Source: Eudromia elegans (Eukaryota > Chordata > Aves > Tinamiformes > Tinamidae). Taken from it: DNA of 64,000 nt. The notes beneath the pieces were generated by a model. That model did not search any database. It was not told where the DNA came from and saw only the letters and a list, made by a program, of their open reading frames with translations. The stretch lies in NCBI GenBank assembly GCA_003342815.1, contig PTEX01000003.1, positions 1,572,435-1,636,434 of the forward strand, read 5' to 3'. Positions 25,981 to 38,300 of this stretch are shown piece after piece; positions within the stretch are counted from its first letter, which is position 1, and every line of letters begins with the position of its first letter. A program made the position numbers and the translations under genes.

Positions 25981-26990
25981 AATAGACTTTGACTTCTGTT
26001 TTCCTTTGCAATGGATCAAATATAAGAAAGACAGCCTTGGAGAACGTGCAGCTGAAAAACATGCCAGATGTCTCCTAAGGCAACAAACACGGATCAATCA
26101 ACTAGGACCTACATTCAAATACTTTTCTGTCTGAGCAGTTCAGGTTCTACCGATTGCAAAGAGGACTTGCATAGACAGCAAGGGAACAGAATACTGGTCT
26201 GATATTGCAACCTGAATATTATTTTAATATAGGATAACACTAGCTACAAACACAGTGTAACATAAAACACACGGAGTACTACTCAGAAACATAAAGCAAC
26301 AACAATAAAACAACAAAGCCAAAAAAGAAGTAGTAAGGAACAAAACAAAAATGAAATTGACCTTCTTGGCACTCTGCGAGTGACCAGCCATCTGGGATAT
26401 TTTTCAGAGATGCTGCCTTTCCCTGTAAGAGTCTCAGTCAAGGAGGTCTACTCAGTATCTCAAGCAAAGGAACAGCAGTTTATGTGAGGAACACTAGTCA
26501 AGAAAATTATTCAGAATACCCAGTAACCTTCTGTAATATTTATCAGAAATATATTCTAAGCATGCTCACATATGTTAATTAAGGAACATCAGAATGAATA
26601 ATATCCAGATAAAACTGGAAAGTGATAATGACTGAAAGAGCAATCTGGATTTAAACACTTTGTTGGGTAGTGATGATCATGATCAACAGAATGATTCTGA
26701 TTTCAAGCATGAAGTCTACATTCTTCCTGCTGATAAACTGTCTTTTATACTGTCTCTGCTTATCATATACCTCTGCTTAGAATAAACATATGGGTATTAC
26801 ATAACTAATTTTTTTATTTATTTATATGACCCTCTCTCATCATTCTTTCTGCATTCACATAACATAAAAACACTCTGGGAGTTAAATTGTTGCTGAGAAG
26901 AGCAAGAAACTACTGTTCTATCATCAAACTAGTTTTCTGTCATCAAATTACATATGATTTTATGTTCCTGATAAAATTAAGAAAAAAAAC

Positions 26991-27008
26991 GGGGGGGGGC
27001 GGGGGTGG
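26991..27008 (+). other. G-rich run bordering the CpG patch
   Basis: G9-C-G5-T-GG can supply four G-tracts (two from the G9 run). It sits at the edge of the CpG-rich patch and is followed by a purine tract (27007-27058) of GAGA/GAAA character. Confidence 0.6.
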
Positions 27009-27077
27009 AAATGGAGAGAGAGAAAGCGAACGAGAAAGCAAGAAAGCTCAAGAGGGCGAGAGCCCCGCTGGCCCTCC

Positions 27078-27188
27078 TCAGGCCGCGCACTCGGCCGCCG
27101 CGCGCTGAGCTGCCAGCTCCCGCAGGCACTTCACCAACACCACTAATGCCATTAAGGAGCACTCAGAGTCACTAAGTGCCGAACTCAT
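27078..27188 (-). other. 36-codon ORF in a CpG-rich patch, in phase with exon B
   Basis: A minus-strand ORF starts ATG at 27188 (M-S-S-A-L-S-D-S-E-C-S-L-M) and ends A-E-C-A-A before TGA at 27078-27080. It lies in the densest CpG patch of the window (about 27045-27115). A pyrimidine-rich tract and an AG at 27184-27185 precede it. Splicing from exon B to that AG would keep the frame (AG|T Ser, then S-A-L-S-D-S) and then terminate. It could be a cryptic or poison exon, a small protein, or coincidence. No homologue is recognised. Confidence 0.25.
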
Positions 27189-27387
27189 CAGCAAGAGGCA
27201 ACCAGCAGAGTAAGGGAAACAAAAAAAGTTACATTAATTGCATTCCATCTGTTTCTAAATAAGCCCTGATCTAGGAAATACAATATGGTGGAATACAGGA
27301 GGTAAGGAGAAAGGAAAACAAGTTTAATTATGGCAGTTGCAAAACATATTACAACTCTCTGACTCGTTTCAATTGTGCTGTATCACT

Positions 27388-27404
27388 AAAAAAAAAAAAA
27401 AAAA
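27388..27404 (+). repeat. 17-A homopolymer
   Basis: Run of 17 A followed by TAAAAA, between the CpG-rich patch and exon B. Confidence 0.95.
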
Positions 27405-28354
27405 TAAAAAGACTGGGCAGCAGAGGAAGGCTGCCACATGATCTTGGTCTGGCTGAGGAATTTCTCATCAGGTGGAGGTCTCTGGAGAGAGAAGATATCA
27501 TTTCCCTGCAAACATGTGACCAAGCTCACTTTCTTCTTTTTCTTTCCACCATATTGATATAGTCTCATATCATGTAGTCTCCTAGTCCCACTTTAGTCTT
27601 GCTTAGAGTGAAACTTCATTTAATTAAAGTGGGGTTTTTGTTTGTTTTTTACTTTTGTGTTACAGTAAACTGTAACAGCAGGGGTGAGAGCCTTCTGGTT
27701 CAACCACTTCAGGAAAAAGAAAAGGCTCTTTCATTCCCAGCCTCTGGCCAACTCCAGGTCCAATCACACAAGTCTTAAAACAGCCACAATTTTGAGCAAT
27801 GCCTGGTAACACCGAGATAAACCAGAGAAGAACAGCCATTGGTACTAGTGACAAGAGCTAACAGTAAAAAGATGAGAAACCACAACAAATTCAGGTTTTC
27901 ACACACAGATTTTACAATTTTCCATTCTCTAGACAGCACACCCTACAAGATGCTTTTGTAAGGTAGCCTGAACAGCCACCATCTTCCAACAACCTGCATT
28001 TTTCAGCCCTATTTTGAAGCAAATTCCACCATGGAGTGACATGCCATGAAGAACTGATGCAGCTGTTGTTACAAGTAGAGAAAATTTCTGTACAGGACCA
28101 TGACTAGGTTTCAATACAGTTGCAAGCACGTGGACAAGGCCTGGTATGCCTGTGCTCTTGTTGAGAGAAAAGAGGAAGAAAGTACATTTCCTATGACCAT
28201 GCAAACATAAAACAGTTCCTCAGTGCTTACTGTTTAAATTAGCATTGCTTCAAAAATCCTGGCATATACAGATAAAATAGTAAAATAAGACTAAAGAAAA
28301 ATGCATCATAAATTCAACAGATCTCACTGGTATAAAGATTTCAAGCTTTCTTAC

Positions 28355-28665
28355 CTGTCTGATGTTGTGTCGCTTGTTACCTGGTGCTTTACACCTGAAC
28401 CATTTTTAATTGAGTCTTGTCTTGTGAGCCCTTGAGATCTGCTTTTGTCAGGTGCTTGTGTGGATATGTCACCCGGTGGTGCTTGGTACTGCGAATGCTC
28501 CTGGAGCTTTGCTTTTTTCTCTTGAGGTGCCTCCTCGTTCCGTAGACCACGAACACTGTCTTGGTCACGCTGCTGTGGCGCATTTGATCCACTGTTATAG
28601 AACCAGGCTCCTGACTTTGTGAGGATTTCTTGTTGTTTTCGGCACAAGTTACATACCCACATTAC
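28355..28665 (-). CDS. RIMS2: RIMS2 coding exon B: end of zinc finger, SGAWFY motif, start of linker
   Basis: Next coding exon of RIM2-alpha. It opens V-M-W-V-C-N-L-C after acceptor ctgaacag, which joins exon A in phase 0 (AAG|GTA) and supplies the fourth CxxC zinc ligand pair (residues 5-8). The T-K-S-G-A-W-F-Y segment (16-23) is the second Rab3-contact motif shared with rabphilin. It is followed by a polar, Lys/Arg/Gln-rich linker (R-G-L-R-N-E-E-A-P-Q-E-K-K, then K-N-G-S-G-V-K-H). The exon has 103 full codons plus AG, with a strong donor GACAG|GTAAGA. The +2 phase requires the next exon to supply the last base of an Arg/Ser codon. In mammals that exon begins with K-R-S-P-S-V; it is not in this window. 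Linker residues differ from the mammalian protein as I remember it, as expected for a less constrained region. No frameshift or stop is present. Confidence 0.97.
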
Positions 28666-29004
28666 CTGTTCAGAGATAGGGGAATGGAAAATCTGTTAGC
28701 TTGTAAACTATATTTGCAAAGTTTTGGTCAAATATACATCAACTGTTGCTGCCACTTCCACAAGTGGAAAGAATGCAGATGCAATTGCAAGAAATTTATC
28801 ACCATCACAACAAAACCCTCCGTACAAACTTGACAGATAGTATTTTAAAAAAATGTATAAATTCAAAATGTGTTTATGCTACTTCTGATTTATTATTTAC
28901 AGTACACAGTATACAGGACAGATAGCAGATGTATATATTTAAAGCATCTATCTATTACCATTTGCATGTTTGAAAAGGAAGACTAAATGATAAGAATAAA
29001 AAGC

Positions 29005-29020
29005 AAAAAAAAAAAAAAAA
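29005..29020 (+). repeat. 16-A homopolymer
   Basis: Run of 16 A about 340 bp on the acceptor side of exon B. Confidence 0.95.
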
Positions 29021-32000
29021 CACATAAAACATCAACTATCTAGTTAAATCATTCTCTTACTAAGTTACAGAAAGGAACATTGGAAGATTCTCTGCTGTAG
29101 TGAACAAATGATTTTATCATCTTCCAAAATACCTTGCTCATTTACATAAGCTGGCCTCTGTAACTACTACTACATTTATTTAATGATGCTGAATTCAGAA
29201 AGTGACTTGGTTTTCAAAGCTATTGCAAATGAAAACCATTTTAAAATAAATCAGCAATATATAGGACAGTGAGTCTATTTCACAGTTAAGCTGTAATTTT
29301 TACTGTATAATTACTATATTAGAATGACTAAAGTTTCCTAGTTGAGGGATTGTGAATTTACAGTTATGAGATTTTTAATATTACAAAATGTGTTTGCTTG
29401 AGAAGTTTTTGTATCTGATTACTTTAGTCACCTGATAGTGAAGGAAACTGCCAACGCCCATTATTTCTTAGGTTAAATTCACATTCTTTTTTTTCATTAT
29501 GTGACAATAAATCAAGATGTAATGAAAAGAATGTAACAGGCCAGTTAATAATATAGAAATATATTCAAATTAGTTATTCTGTTATCTCAAAATGTTGATT
29601 GTGTTTCACATTGATTCACTTTTGAGCCTTTGTCCCTTTTCATTTGTCTTTAGCCTTTTACTCGGGTCTTCTGTCTTTTATATGCTTTTCCCTTACTTTG
29701 GAGACAAAATTTTTTACACATTCTACACACGACCCTTAAAAGCCTACACTCAGCCTTTCACACAGCTTATCACCCCTCCAGTTCTAATCATACGTAGAGA
29801 TGCCCTTCCTCCTTGGCTCGAATCACAGTACAACCAAAAGCCTAGGTAAAGTTCTTCACTATGCCTTTAAAGCAGCCAGTAAGTTAGCTGAATCACCTTG
29901 AAAATCGAGTTTCTCTCTCACCATAAAACATACAGCTCAGCCCACCACAAAGGGTTTGAGAAGCTGCAGACTGCACCATATTTGTGCTCTTCAGAAAGCT
30001 ATCCAACAGAAAATATGGGCCATGCAATCTAGACAAGTTTCACCATAAATGTTTTCACGCAGGTTTCAGGTTTCCTGTAGAAGGCTGTTTAGATAAGGAG
30101 TTTTCCCTCAAATTGAACTCTTTGATTTCCTCATTCACAGACTGCCAGGCTAACGGCAGGGAAAGTAGGTGTGAGTTTGTTACTTGCTCGTGTAATCGTG
30201 GCACTAAGCCAGCCTGATAAACTTCCCTCCAAAAAACATTTTACAGCACTCATATTCCACCTTTGAGAACTCCAGGCCTCTTATTTCAACACGGAGGCCA
30301 AGTGTTGACACAGGGTAAAAAACAGAGACTCCCTAAGCAGGTGTTTGAAGCAGGTTAGACCTCCTCAGAACAAAGGTGAGTCCCACGTACACTTCAGACT
30401 TGGCCTATATCCAAAGGCCAAGGTTGAACAGGCCTATTTTACCTTCTCTAATTAAGTTCATAAGTAGACAGAAGTTCCAAATTAAAATTACAGAAAAGAC
30501 AGAAAATATGCTTGTCTTCTTCAACGAATAATGATAAAAGCCTTTAATATCTCCAATTGTTTAGTACACAGTTGAAAATAAACATTAGTATAATGAGAGA
30601 ATCAGATCTGAAACAATTTTTCAAGCACATAAATGCTTAGGAAATTCAAATGCAAATTACAGTTTAAATCCCCCAGAGCCTCTGTGTTTTTCCTTCCTTC
30701 TTTTCCCTCCCATGTTGTTCTTTCTTCCGTGGTAGGAGACATTAGAACATCACAAAAACTAGGTATCTCAGACATCGCAACTGGGCAAGCTTGTCCTTGG
30801 CTCTCCGCCACGTTTTGTCTCAGAACACCGCAATCCATGATGACCACTATTATCCTCTTGTACCAAACAAAATGATTCTCCTTCTGATAGGAGATATTAA
30901 ATTACCTCCTCTAAAAAACAGAGGGCTCCTGATCTAACCACTTCTTCACAACTCGCACAATGTAGTGATGGACTTCAGTACATCTCTCAGCTCCTGACAG
31001 GCTCAAAAGCTGAAACAGTGCCTCAAAACACAGTGATATCACTGTGAGTGTCCTAATATCCCCCTTACAAAGCAAGTAAAATTTCTATGATAAAAGTTTA
31101 CTCAACCTCTTTCCCCAATTAAAGATGTCAACCTCATCCCTATTTAAAGACGTAGTCCCTATCTTGCAAATATCTACTATATGATCATATGGCATTTTGT
31201 TTCCATCTCCAAAGTCTAGAGTCTGTTTTTCCATTGCTAATTATACTTTACAGAAGACATCATATGGCATCCCAGGTCCTGCTGATGTCTAACCGGTTCC
31301 AAACATATTGTGCAAATGTTTCTTACAGACTACCAAAGTAACTGGGTCAGATCCACAGGAAACTATGAATACTTTACCAGAAAACACAAAAACACAACAA
31401 GAAACATAAAGAAAAAAAAAACCACTAACCTAAAGTGTTCCACAATAGAAAAAGAAATTCATTTGAATGAATTCTCATATTCATGAGAATTTGAAATTAC
31501 ATATATCTATGCATTTTGCATTTTTTTCCTCGCTTTAAGAGTGTTTTGTAATATTTATTAGGCAGCACTATTTTTTTCCTAATATTAATTTTTACCAATA
31601 CTAAATTTTTTTTACAAATACTGATTTTTAGTATTAGCTGAACGCTGGAGTCTAAGCACTACTGATGCTGGGCCAAGCTGTGCACGTCAATACGAAAGGC
31701 TGGAACACCATCTAGTGCCTAGCATGAGAATTGCTGAAGTTCTTTTAAAATATGTTTCTCCAGTGATGTCACCGTGACCCCACAAAAGGCCTCCTGCCTG
31801 GCATTTTAACATTAAGCCTGAATTTCATTTGTCTTTTTAATACAGATTTTTCTGACACACTTTCTCAATACAAAGAGTATTCTGAATTAGGCTTAGACAA
31901 ATTTTAAAATCTTCAAATCATTTCCAGTTCCCTAAGATTGATTCTACATCTGGCAAAAACAAGTTCTAAGTTTTGGGAGATTTCTTCACTAGTCTTTTGC

Positions 32001-32754
32001 ACCAATGCTATAATACACTTCAACATCTACTAGCATCTCCTTAAACCCTTGATCACTCGATATCAAAACTTATTACATAAGCCTACAAAAAGCAAACTCT
32101 GCAAAACCAAAAATATCCATTTAACTGGCTGTTGCACATCTGCAGCTCTCTCTGACATACTTAATGCAAGAACTATACTCCTTTCATTGTTAAAAGCATT
32201 TCCCACTTTTCACTTGGCAGAAATTCCTCACAATACAGTCATGCACCACTTTAAATCCATTACAAATGGAATAGATATTTATAAAAACAAAGGTATTTAC
32301 AAAGAAAGAATATTTGCAGGTGTTATAAAGCTATAACGTACATAATTTAATAAAGTGGCTATAATATGGCAATCAATATATTTAGAAAAACAATGTGAAT
32401 AGATGGCTACCTTACAAAATACCACTCACTATTCCCCTAAGCATTACTGAAGTATAGACGGCCCAGCATTAAGTTCTGAGAACAAAATGGAAGTCTTACT
32501 ACATTTAAGATTAGCTGAAAAGAAAAAGTAAACTTAATTACATGGCAGATAATAACCTGAATTTGATAGCTTAGACATTGTAAGAAATGATGACACCAAA
32601 TCATCAATAGCCTTCAGAACAGTATTTTGAACTCTAAGGAGATATGAGACTCAAAACTGACCTGAAAGTGCAATTTGGTTTCTAGTAAAACCAAACAGTA
32701 AGGTTTGTTATTACAGTATTACTGTATCTCTTAGCACTAAGCTGCTTGCTGGGT

Positions 32755-33768
32755 TAGAATCACAGAATGGTTGAGGTTGGAAGGGATCTCTAGAGATCAT
32801 CCAGTCCAGCCCCCTGCTGCAGCAGGGACACCCAGAACACGGGGCACAGGGTGGCATCCAGGCGGGTTTGAAGATCTCCAGAGAAGAAGACTCCACAGCC
32901 TCTCTGGGCAGCCTGTTCCAGGGCTCTGTCACCCTCACAGGAAAGTTCTTCCTCACATGCAAATGGAACTTGTGTTCAACTTGTTTCAGCTTGAACCCTT
33001 TAACCCTTGCCCTATCACAGGCCACCACTGAGAAGAGTTTGGCCACATCCTGTTTACATTCTGCTCTCAGACAGGTATTTATACATATTGATCAGATCTC
33101 CTCTCAGTCTTCTCTTCTCCAGGCTAAACAGACCCAGCTCACTTAAGTCTTTACTCATACTATATATGCACCAATCCCTTAATCATCTCTGCTGCTCTAT
33201 GCTGGACCCTCTCCAGCAGCTCCACATCTCTCCTGTATTGGGGAGCCCAGACCTGCCCACAATACTCCAGGTGCGGCCTCACTAGAGCTGAGCAGAGGGG
33301 CAGGATCCCCTCCCTCGCCCTGCTGGCAACGCTCCTCCTCATGCAGGCCAGAATCCCATTGCCTTTATTGGCCTCGAGGGCACATTGCTGCCTCACGTGT
33401 AACTTGTTTTCCACCAGGACTCCCAGATACCTCTCCATGGAGCCGCTTTCCAGCAGGTCAGCCCCTAATCTGCATTGGTGCCTGGGGTTATTCCTGCCAG
33501 GTGTAGGACCCTGCCCTTGTCCTTGTTGAACCTCATGAGGTTCCTCTCTGCCCAACTCTCCATCCTGTCCAGGTCTCTCTGGATGGCAGCACAGCCCTCT
33601 GGAGTGTTGACCACTGCACCCAGTTTGGTGTCATCAGCGAACTTGCTCAGGGTGCCCTCACCGCCCTCGTCCACATCATTGATGAACAAGTTGAACAGCA
33701 CCAGGCCAAGCACTGAGCCCTGGGGGACACCACTGGCTACAGACCTCCAACTAGACTCAGCCCCATTT
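32755..33768 (-). mobile_element. CR1 LINE, 5'-truncated and frameshifted
   Basis: Minus-strand CR1, in the same orientation as RIMS2. It starts (5') in the reverse-transcriptase core with [10 protein letters not shown] and the catalytic F-A-D-D box (33630-33641), then A-A-I-Q-R-D-L-D and N-L-M-R-F-N-K. Reading then shifts frame near 33500, picking up [13 protein letters not shown] and V-R-P-H-L-E-Y-C. A last fragment in another frame has W-N-R-L-P-R-E-A-V-E near 32900. The 3' end is marked by the octamer-like GATTCTAA just above 32754. The frame breaks show it cannot encode an active protein. It is older than the copy at 25131. Confidence 0.95.
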
Positions 33769-35349
33769 AATGTTATATTAATATTAGTTATTGTTATATT
33801 ATCTGTTGTGTTTGCTGTTACTATTCTCCTTTGGTTTTTCAGAAAAATCCACATGGTGTATATGGTGGTTTTTTTTTTTTACATGTTATTTTGTTTGTCC
33901 TCATAGTTTAGGTAAAATGAATTCCTTATATGTTTTACAACATAACAGCAGTAGAGCACTGCAAAGTGGGGAAACAAAGGAAAAGGTAAGAAAACCCTGA
34001 CCTATTTCCTTGAGTTTAGCATCAAGACTTTTAATTGAAGTCTTTCTTCAGTGTGTTCTTCTTTCCTATTACTCTTTTTCTTTCTTTAAAGAAAATGCAG
34101 ATGCAAACCAATCTGAAGCTATCAGGGAGCAGTGCAGTGTCTGAAGCCAGCAGGTACCAAAGAGGTTTCTTGAAGGATGGAGCAGTCCATCCTCCACCAG
34201 CCCCAGCTTAGATTTGGTGAATCAGGGCTGGCACCTGGCAGCATGAGCCACCTGCTTCTCTACAGACACTGAAATTACAATTATATGGCAAATGTAGGAA
34301 TCTTTAGTTCATGTGGCCCTGCTTGCTCCTTCCAAGGAGAAGCAGAGGACAATGCCATCTTCCTTCCCTCCAGGTGCAGTTTATGATGGGCTTTCCCCAT
34401 TTTTTGTTTGAAACACAACAGTGAGGGTTTTCAGAGAACTCCCAGTTTAATCAATGGGGCTCCAGGTTCCATGGCTGCATGGGCCACCAGGAACACTCTG
34501 TCCTCCCAAAAAATGGGACTGAGCTCCTTTTCTGATACAGGTGTGTTTCTGAAGACATTAAATTCCTCAGGAAAATAGCTTGATGGGCCACTATTAATGG
34601 CCCATGCCAGAAGTAAAACTTTTTTGTGTTCTTCAAGATTTTTAGAGTGAGAAGCTCTTTAATTTAGAGCAGACCTTCTGAAGTTAGCTGACACATTAAT
34701 TCCTATCTGTTTGGTTCCATACACCACCAAAAAAAGAGAGGCTTTTGTTTGCTCTAAAAAACAATGACTTTCTTTTTCTCCACTCCAAAGTCTGGATTCT
34801 CTTTTATAGTTGAGACTACTAATTTCTGTCACTGGTGAGAGAAAGTAAGATTTAGGCCTCATCAATAGAGATATCCTTCCAGAGGTTCAGGTCAGGATTA
34901 ATGATACAAGTTTAGTAGTTACTAAGATTTATTTTAAAAGTACAAATGTGTTACCTCAGGGAGAATGAAATAGATCATACTATGGTCAGAATAACTATTT
35001 TAAGGAGGCAGAAACTTCCAGCTCAGGCTACTGTTCCCACTGTATCGATACATGTAATCATCTTGCAAAACATGAAGACCTACAATACAGTGGTCACAGT
35101 ACACCTTCCTGTTCTTTTTCAGTATTTACCCTGAAATTTTAGGCAGGAGGTTGACTGCCTACAGGCTCTTTCAACATGAATGATGATGATGCAACAGCAT
35201 TTCCACTGCACTTTTTCTAAATGAATACAAATCCCAAATAACTGTTCTTAGCCCAAGAGAATTACGCTGGGTGCATTTGATTGCAACTAAGAACAAAAAC
35301 TTCCTGTAGTGTGTGTGGAGTCTGATATTTTCCTTAAAGATAGTTTAGC

Positions 35350-35381
35350 TTGAATTAGGTATCACTTGATACCTAATTCAA
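35350..35381 (+). repeat. Perfect inverted repeat, 15-bp arms
   Basis: ttgaattaggtatca (35350-35364), spacer ct, tgatacctaattcaa (35367-35381). The arms are exact reverse complements with a 2-base loop. An extra direct copy of acttgatacct follows at 35381-35391. Confidence 0.95.
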
Positions 35382-38300
35382 CTTGATACCTATTGCATCT
35401 CTTCCAAAGCAAAATGTGCAAGATTTCATATTCTCTATAAGGAATCAATAACATTATTGACACGGCATGGTAGTTCCTTCTGCTCCAGTACTACAGCAGA
35501 CAGAGATCATATCCATATGGATCTATTTATCCATTCAGCTGTACTTTACCGTACCTGTGGGATACCTTCACCTTTTATGTCACACCATTACCTACAATGA
35601 AAGGAATGCATTTATTTAAAAAGTACATGACAGGAGCAAAAATTGTCTCTAAATTTGTGATTGTTATAAATAAACAATAAAAAAATATATTTTCCAGTAT
35701 TTTGCTATGCCACTAGTCTGTGCTATGGTACTGCCTTTTCCTTTCAGGCAAGTAAAGGTATAATCAGTATATAACCCTACTGATGCTATAACCGTACTGA
35801 TGTGCTTAGCTGTTTATGCTTAGCTAACAGACCAACCTCCAGGCCCCCAAAAGCTCTATTAAATACCACAAGGATTCCAACAACAGTTAATAAATTATAT
35901 ATGAAGTTTAATACACAAGGCTAACACATCTTTACATGAATTTTAAGGGATATATATATTCGTACATTTTGTACACCAAGAGAGAGCTATTACACTGTCA
36001 GTTTGCTCATATGCTGACAATGAACAGATATATTATGTATGAACACATGACAGGGCCACCAAAGAACAAGTCAGCCTAAAGTAACTCCCTTGATACAATA
36101 TGTAATTACATTATTCTATTTTTTTAAGAATGTAAGAGAGAAAAGGTTAATACAGTAAGTGACTACAATATTAAAATGGTGTCTTTGAATTAATAAATCT
36201 TTATCATCCTAATGACATAGTACATCTTCCCTATACTTTTGTTTTATTACCATCCTTAAGGCATAACCTGACACTCCTGTATATAAATCTTCCTTTCAAC
36301 TAACAGCACTGTCGGTAATTAAGACACCTGACCATGAAAACAAATTATTTATGCCGATAGCATGTAATGAAGCCCTCCATATGCCCAGCTGCACTTGAAA
36401 CTGTTGGCTGACGACTTAATTTAGGTGGGTTAATGCAAGCCAGAAGTATTTCATAAGCATGCAGATTATCCCTAAAGTGTACTGTAGACAAAGCAGCAGC
36501 TCATATATAAAATAAGAGATCTTCTTCAATATCTATCTATTTTACAGCAGGCAAAGTAATAATTTTGCTTTTGTTGCTGAATCAGAAAACTGCATAAAAA
36601 TGTTTCCAAGTCTGACCACTAGTCATTTCATTTCACTTCACAATACACCTAGTACTCTTCAAAAGGCCACCCTTTTTCAGCAACTTGATTGTTCGTTAAA
36701 AGCATTTTTTTTCTGCTTCTCTGTCTTTTTCATAATGACAGGGTACATCTCAACACCATTCAGTCTCAGGCATTTCAGTGCCCATGCAGAGAGTGCATAA
36801 TTCAAGCACACGGACCCACATGAGTCATAGTCAGTTCTTTCATGAGTCTTTCCGACTTTATGATGATCCAGACTTCCTGGGGGAAAGCAGCTAACACAAA
36901 GTCAGGTGAAGTCTGGTGAACTACACACCAGCAGGCACTGCATCCCAGCAAATGCAGCCACACAGCTTCCCAAACGGAGTGTGGAAGCCTGCACAGCACT
37001 CTGCACTGCCACGAGGCCCTATTACGTATGATGGGTGCTCTGTTACACAAAATAAACCTGCTATAATTGCACAGAAGCTGTAATAGCTCTAATAACATAT
37101 GAACAACGTGCAGTCGGCAGCATTCTTGAAGTTTCAGACTGTGGCAATCTCAAAAGAAACAAGGAGAATTGGAACATAAATCTGCTGTCAGCCTTCCTAG
37201 CAACAACCCGAAGATCAGTTAGTAAGAATGTCGAATTGAAAGAAACTCTAATTATTAATTCTAGTTGCCTATTGCCTCAAGCCACAGCATCTTTTAATAA
37301 CTTCATAATTTGATAAAGTTCCATTTTAAAATTACCTACAAATAGTGAAGCCTAAATCTGTCCAAATGCTTTTTGAAGGCTTACAGCTTCAATGGAAACA
37401 AGATCTTCTGATTTCCAGCACTTGTTTATTCCATGCTATTTATTACCCGTTATTCACATACTAGTGCTCCCGTTCATTTTAAACGGTTCCTTTTCCTCCT
37501 TACTGTTTGCTGCCTGGCATTTTTATAGAGAGCAATCATGCACCTCCTCTGCGTTTATTCTGCAAGATGAAATAGATTTAGCTCTTTTGGGCTATGCCTA
37601 TATTAGCAAACAAAACATAACAATGCCACAGGGCCATGTGCTGGCCCAGAATTGACTGTGCTGATTAACACTCTTGTATCCTGGTACAGTTTTCGTCTTT
37701 GCTGACCATCCCTCTCCCAAACAAGCCAGAAGACGCTGCCGTGGAATGGCATGGGCCGAGAACTGCTCTTAATGAGCAGAGTGGACACAGCCACCCTGCT
37801 CTGGACAGGTAAAGACTCCAGGGGTGTTGAGCAGGACTGATCCACACAGCAGTTGCTCGGCTGTATTCTGTAGCCTTAGCTACACATTAGTGTTCATGCC
37901 TATGATGATCCTAATAATCCTACTCTCTACCTATTTCAACTAAAATTCCTCTTTCTTGAAAGTGGGTTCTCAGATTCCCAAACGTCCCTCTAGAGGCAGA
38001 GTGAAGAAAAACATTAAATCTTTAAAAACATCTTAGACTCCTGGATTTTTTTTCCCTCGTGACTTACAAAATCAAGGGACTCTCAGATTGGAGTTGAAAT
38101 TCCTATTAGTCCTTAAGCTAATGCTCTATATTAATGCTATTTAATCTCATTTTTATAACTGATGTTCTCAAAATTATCTGGGTATTTATTTTATGCTATC
38201 CCATAGCTATCAGTCTGAACTGACAGCTGCTGATGGATTAGAAAATCACGATGGAAGAAAAGCAGCTACATTTGTGGTAGAAAGGAAACAAGAAGGCAGC

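Larger units (their letters stand above)
6933..28354 (-). other. RIMS2: RIMS2 intron between exon B and the beta first exon
   Basis: For the alpha transcript this is the first part of an intron that continues past the beta exon and off the left edge. For beta its last part is promoter and 5'UTR. It contains a long, nearly open CR1 end (25131-25980) next to a 47-A tract, a short antisense CR1 tail (22545-22650), a CpG-rich patch with a small ORF (26990-27190), and a 630-bp open frame (20093-20725). Moderately GC-rich stretches near 8365-8470, 13000-13310 and 17400-17480 hold nothing I can identify. Confidence 0.85.

Noticed and set aside
28389..28592. Second minus-strand frame inside exon B
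   Set aside because: It overlaps exon B in a different frame and lacks the RIM motifs.
33475..33906. Plus-strand 143-codon frame
   Set aside because: Antisense of the minus-strand CR1 running into flanking AT-rich DNA; no protein signature.
36802..37098. Possible DNA-transposon remnant suggested by a GC-richer 98-codon minus frame
   Set aside because: No transposase motif, terminal inverted repeats or target duplication could be found.
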